From NCBI RefSeq assembly GCF_934754935.1, contig NZ_CAKVJB010000038.1, forward strand, positions 1 through 21,919: DNA of 21,919 bases. Reading direction: 5' to 3'. Every line of letters starts with the position of its first letter. The stretch's first letter is position 1. Made by a program: the position numbers and the translations under genes. This stretch comes from an uncultured Holdemanella sp. (GTDB lineage: Bacteria > Bacillota_I > Bacilli_A > Erysipelotrichales > Erysipelotrichaceae). Shown piece after piece: positions 15,088 through 21,919 of the stretch. The notes under the pieces are model-generated. The model saw only the letters and a program-made list of their open reading frames with translations, was not told where the DNA came from and did no database searches.

Positions 15088-15806
15088 AATTTATGAGACG
15101 TTGAAATTGTGTAACTATATAAATCACCACGATAGTAACACATTGTATATTCCATCTTCTGTCCTTTTTTATCAAAAGAAACACGTTTACGAGCTAAAAC
15201 AGGCTGATCTTTACGTAATTTTAATGCCAAACATATTTCTTCACTCGGATTAATTGCCGAAAACTCCTCATCAATACGTGCAGGTGCACCAATCATTTCA
15301 TAAATAGATTGTGTTTGTTCTTCCATATTCAAAGGAATATTTAAACTTAGTGGAAAATACGACACAAAATATACCAACAACACATCATCTGCTGTACGCA
15401 CTCTTCGAACGCAATACATCATTTCTTCCGGCAAATCAAAAAGTGTTCTAGTTGCTTCATTTGGAATCTCTTTTGTGATATGAAAGGATTGTGTACCTGG
15501 GGTTCTACCCAAAGCCATCATTTCATCTGTAAAGCTACGAATATGTGACAATTCCTCTTTGATTTTAGGCCTGTATGTGACGAATGTACCCTTTCCTCGT
15601 CCACGTTTTACCATACCCTCTTGTTCTAATTCCAAAATTGCTTGTCTTGCGGTAATTCTTGAAACATCATACATCTGTTGAATTTCCATTTCACTATCAA
15701 CGCGATCTCCTACAGCCAATATTCCATCTTGAATATCTTTTTTGTAGAATTCCTTAATTTGTTTATAGTAAGGAAGATGACCTGGCGTTGTATCCAATTT
15801 ATGCAT
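15084..15806 (-). CDS. GntR-family (HutC/UTRA) transcriptional regulator
   Basis: The 240-residue regulator has an N-terminal GntR winged helix (about residues 8-76, with VSRITARQAILELEQEG as recognition region and the GRGKGTFV wing) and a C-terminal UTRA ligand-binding domain (about 90-235). UTRA regulators usually sense phosphorylated sugars or related small molecules. AAGGAG lies 8 bases before the ATG. It overlaps the ROK kinase start by 4 bases (ATGA), so it likely controls its own operon with the kinase and MATE genes; the kinase product would be a natural effector (inference). Confidence 0.9.
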   Translation of the reverse strand: MHKLDTTPGHLPYYKQIKEFYKKDIQDGILAVGDRVDSEMEIQQMYDVSRITARQAILELEQEGMVKRGRGKGTFVTYRPKIKEELSHIRSFTDEMMALGRTPGTQSFHITKEIPNEATRTLFDLPEEMMYCVRRVRTADDVLLVYFVSYFPLSLNIPLNMEEQTQSIYEMIGAPARIDEEFSAINPSEEICLALKLRKDQPVLARKRVSFDKKGQKMEYTMCYYRGDLYSYTISTSHKL

Positions 15807-15828
15807 AACACGATCTCCTTATATATAT

Positions 15829-15869
15829 GTTCTGACTACTCCTCACCACAAGCAGTGAGGGTTCTGAAC
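15829..15869. promoter_or_regulatory. Candidate operator repeats upstream of gntR
   Basis: GTTCTGA occurs at 15829-15835 and again at 15861-15867, 32 bases (about three helical turns) apart. The second copy extends to the palindrome GTTCTGAAC. Between them is an inverted repeat CCTCAC (15841-15846) / GTGAGG (15855-15860). A TATATA -10-like element lies near 15821-15828, but no convincing -35 is seen. Autoregulation by the adjacent GntR protein is plausible but unproven. The remaining bases up to 16031 show nothing else. Confidence 0.35.
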
Positions 15870-16031
15870 TGACAACATTCTGCAGTAATCGTACATTATT
15901 TTCAAACTTTGGATTCCTGTCTTTCTGTTGGAGCAGTGAACTCTACAATCAAGCACTACATTTAGCACATTAGCGATTGTTTTCTGTATCTCTACATGGA
16001 AGCATAGTCAATCTCCCAATTTAACATGTAT

Positions 16032-16457
16032 TTAATTTACTCTTATTCCACTGTTCATGACTTTGATCTGATTCATCTGGATATATTCTATCGTTTCATT
16101 TTGATTTTTATACTGTTTCTCAAATTCATGAATACACTTGTTCTTATCGATTTTGTTTGTATTTAGATCAATGCAGTACAAAAGAAAGGACGAATATAGA
16201 TCTCTTTGTACCATTGTTCCATCTTGAAGTCTATACATCCTTTGTGACAACGATTTCTTGATATATGTATCACTCGTATGGTCATATTGACTTGCCTTAT
16301 AGTCATTTGGTACTTCAACATAGATTCTGAACTTCCATTTAGCCTGACTCTGAAAATAGCCTGGACATCTATTTTTTATAGATTGTTTTACCTTCTTCAA
16401 ATGAATAGATTCTGGCAAGGCTTTCCGGTTCTTTTTTCCATTCATCAAAAACAGCAA
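16032..16457 (-). pseudogene. Probable transposase C-terminal remnant
   Basis: This open frame of 141 codons begins only at a TTG without a ribosome binding site. The same frame stays open further upstream into the 3' end of the neighbouring phosphoesterase gene, as expected for a gene that has lost its 5' part. The protein is basic. The segment KASQYDHTSDTYIKKSLSQR, then DGTMVQRDLYSSFLL, resembles from memory the C-terminal end of a transposase family common in clostridia (consensus like QYNHxTDTY...IQRDLYSAFLI). No terminal inverted repeats were found. An unrelated hypothetical protein is the alternative. Confidence 0.5.
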
Positions 16458-16504
16458 TATTGATCTGAATATTATTCGTTCTAGATCTAGGTATGATATA
16501 ACAA

Positions 16505-17125
16505 TTATAGGACACTTCTTCTTTGCTTGTCAATTTCAATCCACTCATCCAATGTCATAGGCACATAATCGCTGTACATGCAAAAACAATTAATAAGTTG
16601 GCAAGGCACATTTTCTAATTGGCCATCTGAAATTCTTGGATGTTTTTGTTGCTGAACATACTCTTGATAAGCATCTAAAAATTGTTGATCCTGTGTTGCA
16701 TGAATATGTCCGTGCAACATAAAAGTTTTAGGCTTACCAGACTCATCCCTTCTATATTGCCCGTTATAGCAAGCAATTGGATAATGAGATAATACGACCT
16801 TTCGCTTATTCTCATTTAATTCTGCATAATCTTTGATCCAAACAAATCTTGAAGTATCAAAATTTTTATCATCTAAAAAACGATCGTGATTACCACGAAT
16901 CAAATAAATCTTACCCTTTAATTCATCTAGAATTTCTGTTGTTTCCTTTGCGTTTCCCCATGAAAAATCACCAAGCACAACAACCTCATCATTTTTTCGT
17001 ACTTTACTATTCCACTGATCAATCATATATTCATTCATTTGATCAATATCATCAAAGCCTCTTTGATCCATTTTTTCATTTAATGAGCGATGAAAAAAAT
17101 GTGTGTCCGCAATATAATAACGCAT
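16505..17125 (-). CDS. Calcineurin-like metallophosphoesterase
   Basis: The 206-residue soluble phosphoesterase carries the full two-metal motif set: D7-x-H9 (ADTHF), GDFSW with D53, GNHD at 78-81, SHYP with H114, and HGHIH with H140 and H142. Such proteins hydrolyse phosphomonoesters, phosphodiesters or nucleotides; this one resembles the small YfcE/phage-like group, but its substrate cannot be told. AAAGGA lies upstream of the ATG. The 5' flank holds the lipoprotein terminator, so it may use its own promoter or partial read-through. It sits directly before the transposase remnant. Confidence 0.87.
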   Translation of the reverse strand: MRYYIADTHFFHRSLNEKMDQRGFDDIDQMNEYMIDQWNSKVRKNDEVVVLGDFSWGNAKETTEILDELKGKIYLIRGNHDRFLDDKNFDTSRFVWIKDYAELNENKRKVVLSHYPIACYNGQYRRDESGKPKTFMLHGHIHATQDQQFLDAYQEYVQQQKHPRISDGQLENVPCQLINCFCMYSDYVPMTLDEWIEIDKQRRSVL

Positions 17126-17151
17126 CTTTTAACGCATCCTTTCAAACTAGA

Positions 17152-17174
17152 AAATAGCGGAAATTCCGCTATTT
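17152..17174 (-). terminator. Hairpin terminator after the lipoprotein gene
   Basis: A 10-bp stem, AAATAGCGGA/TCCGCTATTT, with a 3-base loop overlaps the 3' end of the lipoprotein gene. On the minus strand it continues as TTCTAG, so the T tail is short and termination may be incomplete. Confidence 0.6.
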
Positions 17175-17681
17175 CGTTATACACGCAAACCCTTCTTTTT
17201 TAAAAGCATTTTGCGTTTTCTTTAAACTTACGTAATCCGATTGGGCTTCCCCTTTATCCAATAAATTATTTTCAATCAACATATCTATATTCGCTGTTTT
17301 AAAATCCATTTCCAACGTCACTTCAACCTGTTTGTCCTTTAGTTGTGTTGAAGCTTGTACTCCTTCAATCGAACTATATTTATCGTCCAATGAAGAGTTG
17401 ATCTTTGATTGAATCTGTTCAGAATTCATATCGTCCGTTATACCCAAATCCGAAAAACTCATAGTAAATTTTTGGGTCATCTTTTGAATCTTATCCCCTT
17501 TTGCTTCAAAAGTAACCTGCTGAGAAGAATCATTTTTACAATCAATTACCTTTATTTTATTTGTCTTTTTTACCGTTACAGGCGCCTTTTCTGTTGACTT
17601 ACTCTTTTGATGCGTAAGATCACTTACTTTTGTACACCCACTAAGCAATAGACATATACACAACAAATATTGAACTCGCAT
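17169..17681 (-). CDS. Small lipoprotein, possibly DUF1307/YehR-like
   Basis: The 170-residue secreted protein has a short signal peptide and lipobox LLSGC, giving lipidated C16. A Lys/Ser/Thr-rich linker follows, then a soluble domain of about 120 residues with alternating strands (VTFEAKGDKIQKMTQKFTMSF, then VEVTLEMDFKT). The length, lipidation and strand pattern recall DUF1307 (YehR) lipoproteins, whose function is unknown. AGGGGGA precedes the ATG. It starts 29 bases after the broken aminotransferase gene with no terminator between, so it could be transcribed with the T-box operon. Confidence 0.7.
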   Translation of the reverse strand: MRVQYLLCICLLLSGCTKVSDLTHQKSKSTEKAPVTVKKTNKIKVIDCKNDSSQQVTFEAKGDKIQKMTQKFTMSFSDLGITDDMNSEQIQSKINSSLDDKYSSIEGVQASTQLKDKQVEVTLEMDFKTANIDMLIENNLLDKGEAQSDYVSLKKTQNAFKKEGFACITK

Positions 17682-17710
17682 AAGTATTCCCCCTTACGCA
17701 AACCATTTTA

Positions 17711-18800
17711 TCATGAAATCAAATGTTCATCCACAAAGTTCGAAAGTTCATCCAAGCCAGTCTTAAATTGCTTACTATCTTGAGCTAATCCCAAACGAAA
17801 GTAATATTCTTTATCAAAGCATGATCCAGGCACAAAAAACACACCTTTTTCTGCCAACAATAGTTTTGCAAATGTCTCACTCTTCAAATCAAAATAATAC
17901 TTGAGAACACACTGTTCCACCATTAGGCAATACACAATCAAAGCGAGGATTCTCTTTAAGCCATTCACGAACAATATTTTTATTTGATGAAATAATCGAT
18001 TTAGCCCTTAAAACCAGTTCATCCTTATGTTTCAAGGCAATCCTGCCCAACTTATCCACTAATGGACCTGTAGAAATCATAGAATAATCTCTTCTAACAT
18101 TAATTTGATGAATCACATATTCATTGGCTTTGATCCATCCAAGACGTAAACCTGCAAGTGAAAATACTTTACTTAAGCTTGATGTTGAAATCCCATTTTC
18201 ATATATATCACTAATCGAGACTTCTTGATTTAAACCACGATATACTTCATCACAAAGAATATATGTACCATATGGTTTGCACGTTTCAATCAACAAATTC
18301 ATAAAATCTTTCGAATATTCCGTTCCCGTTGGATTTGAAGGATTATTTAAGATGATCATTTTCGTTGAAGAATTTAGTATCTTTCTAAACTTTTCTACAC
18401 CAACCCGCCAATCACGTTCATCAAGCTCAATTAAATTTACCTTACACCCAATTGATTTTGGAATATCTACAAATTGTTGATACCCTGGAACAACACAAAT
18501 CACTTCATCCCCTTTTTCTAGTAATGTATTCATCACTAATTCATTGGCCTGTAAACAACCTTGTGCCGTTGTGATATTATCAATCGTTCCACGCTCATAT
18601 AAAGATAGGATTTCCTTTTTTAACTCCACATCCCCAGTGATTTGCCCGTAATCCAAAGTCAATTCATTAAAATCAAAATCCTCTAAGTCTAACAGCTCTT
18701 GTAAAGTTAATGCTTTTACACATGTATCCGTCATATTATAGATGGCATCATTTTCATAATCATTCATCCATTGTTCGACTTTAAAATCCGGCAATCTCAT
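17711..18800 (-). pseudogene. Class I/II aminotransferase with 3' frameshift
   Basis: This PLP-dependent fold-type I aminotransferase is split into two frames. Frame one (18800 to 17889) holds N156 in NNPSNPTG, D184 in CDEVY, and PLP lysine K211 in SSLSK followed by LAGLRLGW, then ends after six out-of-frame residues. The C-terminal 64 residues, including the substrate-carboxylate arginine in YFRLGLA, continue in another frame (17906 to 17711). The break falls in GTGTGTTCTCAAG at about 17900-17912; one extra or two missing bases would explain it, and repair gives about 362 residues. The N-terminal pattern (LPDFKVEQWM, then LTLQELL) resembles capreomycidine-synthase-like aminotransferases of Firmicutes (from memory). 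The start overlaps the ATPase stop by 4 bases, so it is in the amino-acid transport operon. A sequencing error is possible. Confidence 0.8.
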
Positions 18801-19528
18801 TCGTAGAATACCTTACTCAAGAAATCTTTTGCACGATCCGATTGTGGATTCGCAAAAAACTCTTCACTCGTGTTTTCCTCTATAATTTCTCCTTGATCCA
18901 AAAAGACAACTCGAGTCCCTACCTTTCTGGCAAAACCCATTTCATGTGTAACGACAACCATCGTCATACCTTGCTTACCAAGATCTTTCATAACCTCAAG
19001 TACTTCCTTGATCATTTCTGGATCTAAAGCACTTGTAGGCTCATCAAATAACATAATATCTGGATTCATACATAAAGCTCTCGCAATCGCAACACGCTGC
19101 TTTTGTCCACCTGACAAATTATTTGGATACGCATCTTTCTTTTCTAACAAACCAACTTTATCCAAATACTCCAAAGCCTTTTTTTCAGCTTCCTCATCCG
19201 ATTTATTTAATACTTCAACTTGAGCTAATTTACAATTTTGTAAAACTGACATATTCGGAAATAAATTGAAGTGTTGGAACACAAATCCCATACGATTTCT
19301 TTGTGCACGAAATTTCTTTTCATCATCCGGATTCATCCACTCATCATCCATATAAATTTTTCCTGAATCCACATGCTCCAAGCCATGAATACAACGCAAC
19401 AATGTACTTTTCCCCGATCCACTAGGACCAATCAACGAGATAATATCACCCTTATTGACTTCTAAGCTTACATTTTTTAGGGCATGTGTTTTATTAAAAT
19501 TTTTTGAAACATTCTCTACTCTAATCAC
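18797..19528 (-). CDS. Polar amino acid ABC transporter ATP-binding protein
   Basis: The 243-residue ATPase is of the GlnQ/HisP/ArtP type. Walker A is GPSGSGKST (34-42), the signature is LSGGQKQRVA (138-147), Walker B is IMLFDEPTSALDP (158-170), and the switch histidine sits in VVVTHEMG. Length is typical. It overlaps the permease gene by 8 bases and the aminotransferase start by 4 bases, so the operon is translationally coupled. The T-box upstream suggests the transported amino acid is arginine. Confidence 0.94.
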   Translation of the reverse strand: MIRVENVSKNFNKTHALKNVSLEVNKGDIISLIGPSGSGKSTLLRCIHGLEHVDSGKIYMDDEWMNPDDEKKFRAQRNRMGFVFQHFNLFPNMSVLQNCKLAQVEVLNKSDEEAEKKALEYLDKVGLLEKKDAYPNNLSGGQKQRVAIARALCMNPDIMLFDEPTSALDPEMIKEVLEVMKDLGKQGMTMVVVTHEMGFARKVGTRVVFLDQGEIIEENTSEEFFANPQSDRAKDFLSKVFYE

Positions 19529-20204
19529 TTACAGCCAACCTCTTTTCTACTTTATTTCCAATATAAGAAACAATACATGTCATAATTAAATAGAATATTG
19601 CCGCTAGCATATATGGCGACATAACATCATAATACTCAGCCCCAATAACTTGAGCCCCTTTTAAAAGTTCAACTGCCCCAATACAGCTAATCAAAGAACT
19701 ATCCTTGATCAAAGTAATAAATTCACTGATCAATGGTGGTACAACTCGCTTAAAAGCTTGGGGTAAAATAACTAACTTCATTGTTTTCCAATTCGATAAC
19801 CCCAATGTTTCACAAGCTTCCCACTGTCCTTTATCTACACCATTAATGCCCGAACGTAAAAGTTCAGTTTGATAAGCACCAGAGTTGATACTTAAGGCAA
19901 TCATACCAATCACAATTGGATTGATTCTTAAAACGCTGCCAGTAAAAGCTGTATAGATAGATGGGATAACCGAGAAGATAATTAATATTTGTAGAAGCAA
20001 CGGTGTACCACGAATAATTGTGACATACACAAATGATATGGCTCTTGGTAGCTTATGTTTACTTCTTCTTCCACTTGCTCCTAAAATTCCAAGGACTAAA
20101 CCAATTAAAAGGGAAAGCGCTGCAATCGCAACCGACAACAGCGCACCCTTTGCCAAATAGAGTATATTCTCTAATGTAAATACCTGATCAATCGCAACAA
20201 ACAT
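19521..20204 (-). CDS. Polar amino acid ABC transporter permease
   Basis: The 227-residue HisM/GlnP/ArtQ-type inner membrane subunit has about five membrane helices. The cytoplasmic EAA loop is clear: EACETLGLSNWKTMKLVILP, followed by QAFKRVVPPLISE. A single permease gene is present, so the transporter would use a homodimer. It begins 20 bases after the binding-protein gene and overlaps the ATPase gene. Confidence 0.93.
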   Translation of the reverse strand: MFVAIDQVFTLENILYLAKGALLSVAIAALSLLIGLVLGILGASGRRSKHKLPRAISFVYVTIIRGTPLLLQILIIFSVIPSIYTAFTGSVLRINPIVIGMIALSINSGAYQTELLRSGINGVDKGQWEACETLGLSNWKTMKLVILPQAFKRVVPPLISEFITLIKDSSLISCIGAVELLKGAQVIGAEYYDVMSPYMLAAIFYLIMTCIVSYIGNKVEKRLAVSD

Positions 20205-20224
20205 ACACTTTCCTCACTTTTCCT

Positions 20225-20986
20225 TTACTTTGTTTCTAATGGAGATAAATCATATTTTTCACATAATTTAGCATAATCATCACTAGCTAAGAATTTTTTA
20301 ATACATGTGTTCATCTTTTCAATCACATCTGTATTTCCTTTTTTCGCAATAATGTAGTTTTGTTCATCCATTAAAGATTCATCTAACATTTTAAATTCGC
20401 CACTCTTCACATAGTTTTTAGCTACACCCAAGTCAACGATTGCTGCATCATATTGATTTGCGCTTAGTGCATTCATAATATCTTGAACATTCTTTAATCC
20501 TGTAACTTTGGCATCCTTAACCTCTTTGGCAGCTGCCTCACCAGTAGCTCCTGTTTGAGCAACTAAAGATTTTCCTTCCAAATCTGAAGTAGATGCGATA
20601 GCTGAATCTTTTGGAACAACAGCCACCTGACTTGATCCTAAATATGGATCTGACCATTCTACTTTACGTTTTGAATCATAAGTAAATCCCGAAATACCTA
20701 CATCAATTTGATCGCCCTGAAGTTGAGTAATGATATTATCAAAATCCATCTTCTTCATTTCTAGTTTATAAGTAACCCCTTCTTCTTCACTTAAATATTC
20801 TTCAAAACACTTCATCATATCTGGATCAAATCCAACAATGTCTCCCTTTTTATTTTCAGATTCATAAGGAGCATAGTCCGGTGAAATTCCGACAGTAATT
20901 GTTTTTACATCCTCTGATTCACTTGAACATCCTACCATTGTTAATGCGGTTAATGCCGCCATGCCTAATTTAATAATTTTTTTCAT
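20225..20986 (-). CDS. Amino acid ABC transporter substrate-binding lipoprotein
   Basis: The 253-residue SBP_bac_3 family lipoprotein has a signal peptide at residues 1-19 with lipobox MVGC (C20). The mature part shows GISPDYAPYE and VGFDPDMM near the start, QLQGDQIDVGISGFTYDSKRK with the conserved Asp-Val-Gly segment, and WSDPYLGSSQ. These are typical of bacterial polar and basic amino acid receptors such as ArtP/ArgT/GlnH. Ligand identity is not fixed by these motifs; the upstream T-box favours arginine. It is the first gene of the operon, with an AAAGGTAGGA ribosome binding region. Confidence 0.93.
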   Translation of the reverse strand: MKKIIKLGMAALTALTMVGCSSESEDVKTITVGISPDYAPYESENKKGDIVGFDPDMMKCFEEYLSEEEGVTYKLEMKKMDFDNIITQLQGDQIDVGISGFTYDSKRKVEWSDPYLGSSQVAVVPKDSAIASTSDLEGKSLVAQTGATGEAAAKEVKDAKVTGLKNVQDIMNALSANQYDAAIVDLGVAKNYVKSGEFKMLDESLMDEQNYIIAKKGNTDVIEKMNTCIKKFLASDDYAKLCEKYDLSPLETK

Positions 20987-21072
20987 TTTATATTCCTACC
21001 TTTCATTCATGTGTAAATCAAAAATTATTTCATATCGTCGATCACTTTCCATTCACACACACCCTTTCTAAT

Positions 21073-21100
21073 AAAAAAACGCCCAAATATATATTGGACG
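21073..21100 (-). terminator. T-box terminator
   Basis: On the minus strand the stem CGTCCAA/TTGGGCG (one G-U pair) with a TATATAT loop is followed by seven T residues. It includes the bases that would pair with ACCGCG in the alternative antiterminator. Confidence 0.9.
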
Positions 21101-21265
21101 TAATATACGCGGTACCACCAAATTTCCATCTGCCTATACAGATGACACCTCATTCTTAACGCGAATTCACGATTTAGCCTCAAAACTTCGACTAAATAAC
21201 TCCAAGACACGTTCCAAAAGATTTCACAATAACTTACACCTTCCGTTATCTCTCTTTAGAAAAAT
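21073..21265 (-). ncRNA. T-box riboswitch, probable arginine specifier
   Basis: On the minus strand an AGAGAGATAAC start pairs with GTTATT to form a short stem I. The conserved T-box GGTGGTACCGCG is at 21119-21108, and a strong terminator follows. The segment GGAACGTGTCTTGGAG (21215-21200) aligns with the usual GGAA-codon-purine-NN-TTGGAG context (for example GGAATGGACCTTGGAG in Trp T-boxes), which puts the specifier at CGT (21211-21209, Arg). A CATCTG/CAGATG hairpin (21144-21127) forms stem III. Uncharged tRNA would pair with the T-box bulge and prevent termination, switching on the transporter operon. The T-box identity is firm; the codon assignment is moderate. Confidence 0.92.
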
Positions 21266-21303
21266 TACTTTTGTACTTCTTCTCTTCTTTGTTTATGTAA
21301 ATT

Positions 21304-21331
21304 ATTATATTCATTTTCTGAAAACATGCAA
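21304..21331 (-). promoter_or_regulatory. Promoter of the T-box amino acid operon
   Basis: On the minus strand TTGCAT (21331-21326) and a perfect TATAAT (21309-21304) are 16 bases apart. Transcription would start near 21297, giving a leader of about 310 bases that contains the T-box. Confidence 0.8.
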
Positions 21332-21369
21332 GATAAAATTGAAATATTTTTACATTTATTTACAAATCA

Positions 21370-21394
21370 TAAAAAAAGACCCCTTTCGAGATCT
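21370..21394 (-). terminator. Terminator of the HPt gene
   Basis: On the minus strand the stem AGATCTC/GGGGTCT (two G-U pairs) with a GAAA tetraloop is followed by at least six T residues and overlaps the stop codon. Confidence 0.8.
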
Positions 21395-21743
21395 ATGCTG
21401 CATATTCATTTAAAACATCAATTGTTTTTGTATATTGCTCTTTCACTGCATCAAATTGTTGTAAAGCCACTTCTAAATTTCCTGCACGCAAGCTTTCTGT
21501 AATTTCAAAGCTAGGTTTATACAAGTGATCAAAACCTAAATTCATGCATACCCCTTTCAATGTATGAGCTGCACGAAAAGCTATTTCCACTTGTTTATCA
21601 TTTAATGCTTTTTCAAGTTCCTGAAAACTCGTGTCTTCTCTAAATTTCAATGCGAATTTCTCAATCATACCAACACTTGGCAAACGCTTAATAACATCTT
21701 GATAGTTAGCACCCATTTTTATATAGCATTCTTCTATTGTCAT
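21393..21743 (-). CDS. Stand-alone HPt (histidine phosphotransfer) protein
   Basis: The 116-residue all-helical protein consists of a single HPt domain, which relays phosphate between receiver domains in multistep two-component systems. The phosphoacceptor is H60 in AAHTLKGVCMNLG (58-70), an excellent match to the family AHxLKGxxxxLG motif. A ribosome binding site AGGAAGGA precedes the ATG. No histidine kinase or response regulator lies in the window, so its partners are elsewhere. It has its own terminator and is separated from the downstream T-box operon. Confidence 0.9.
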   Translation of the reverse strand: MTIEECYIKMGANYQDVIKRLPSVGMIEKFALKFREDTSFQELEKALNDKQVEIAFRAAHTLKGVCMNLGFDHLYKPSFEITESLRAGNLEVALQQFDAVKEQYTKTIDVLNEYAA

Positions 21744-21848
21744 AACTTTTCCTTCCTAAATATAACTAAATACACTATATATTCATTTTAATTAAAGAAT
21801 ATTTTCACACACATAATTCTATAATCTAACCAAAGAAAAAGCAATATA
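21744..21848. other. Intergenic region upstream of the HPt gene
   Basis: This AT-rich stretch must contain the HPt promoter. A TATAGT element lies near 21772-21777 on the minus strand, but no clear -35 is seen at normal spacing. Confidence 0.4.
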
Positions 21849-21876
21849 AAAACCGCGTTTAAAAAGCGCGGTTTTC
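21849..21876. terminator. Strong GC-rich hairpin terminator at the right edge
   Basis: A 9-bp stem, AAAACCGCG/CGCGGTTTT, has a 9-base loop. On the minus strand it is followed by T residues and then ATATTGC, so it most likely ends a gene entering from the right. Confidence 0.75.
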
Positions 21877-21883
21877 TCTGCGG

Positions 21884-21919
21884 CTATAAGCCTTTACTGC
21901 CAGCTCGCGTCTCAAGGCG
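21884..21919 (-). CDS. Possible 3' end of a gene beyond the window
   Basis: On the minus strand an open frame enters from the right edge and reads RLETRAGSKGL before a TAG stop, 8 bases upstream of the strong terminator. Base composition is richer in GC than the surroundings, as in highly expressed genes. Only 11 residues are visible, so no product can be named, and a structural RNA end is an alternative. Confidence 0.35.
   Translation of the reverse strand, partial: RLETRAGSKGL

Noticed and set aside
15053..15253. Small plus-strand open frame across the gntR-ROK junction
   Set aside because: Both underlying genes are well supported on the other strand.
20110..20130. AAAGCGCTGCA, a cre-like string inside the amino acid permease gene
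   Set aside because: It matches the consensus only partly and lies in coding sequence far from a promoter.
21025..21210. 61-codon open frame upstream of the binding-protein gene
   Set aside because: It falls inside the T-box riboswitch and terminator, which explain the sequence fully.
1..21919. CRISPR array, prophage, toxin-antitoxin pair or conjugative module
   Set aside because: No regularly spaced repeats, phage structural genes, integrases or toxin-antitoxin pairs were visible; the only mobile trace is the possible transposase remnant at 16032-16457.

Overview
The window is AT-rich and compact, with strong AGGAGG-type ribosome binding sites, short intergenic hairpin terminators, a T-box riboswitch and a near-consensus CcpA cre site. 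This points to a low-GC Firmicute. The gene content (mannitol-type PTS, Mgl galactose importer, tRNA-Glu, solo HPt protein) would suit a gut Erysipelotrichia-type bacterium, but that placement is inference.

Layout. (1) 1-2380, plus strand: tRNA-Glu with its terminator, a sodium:neurotransmitter-symporter-family amino acid transporter, and a LOG-family phosphoribohydrolase. (2) 2387-7416: a hexitol module. A zinc-dependent sugar-phosphate dehydrogenase (SorE-like), a DeoR regulator and a mannitol-type PTS EIICBA run leftward. A 1-phosphofructokinase-type PfkB kinase runs rightward from the shared, repeat-rich intergenic region. The set can be read as uptake and phosphorylation of a hexitol, oxidation, then a second phosphorylation towards glycolysis. 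(3) 7447-12258, minus strand: the galactose/methyl-galactoside ABC importer mglB-mglA-mglC. Its promoter carries a cre-like site, its leader is about 240 nt, and its MglC permease has a roughly 220-residue charged, coiled-coil-like N-terminal extension. (4) 12703-12778: a second tRNA-Glu identical to the first, with a nearly identical leader and terminator. The two copies bracket about 12.5 kb. (5) 12849-15806, minus strand: GntR regulator, ROK kinase and MATE transporter in one tight cluster. (6) 16032-17681, minus strand: a probable transposase remnant, a metallophosphoesterase and a small lipoprotein. (7) 17711-21331, minus strand: an amino-acid operon of binding protein, permease, ATPase and aminotransferase, preceded by a T-box riboswitch whose best-supported specifier is CGT (Arg). 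The aminotransferase is broken by a frameshift near its 3' end. (8) 21393-21743: a stand-alone HPt phosphotransfer protein. At the right edge a strong terminator follows the likely 3' end of another minus-strand gene.

The main points for follow-up are the MglC coiled-coil extension, the unusual hexitol module with its candidate operators, the putative arginine T-box paired with a frameshifted aminotransferase, and the duplicated tRNA-Glu block. I see no phage, CRISPR or conjugation genes.
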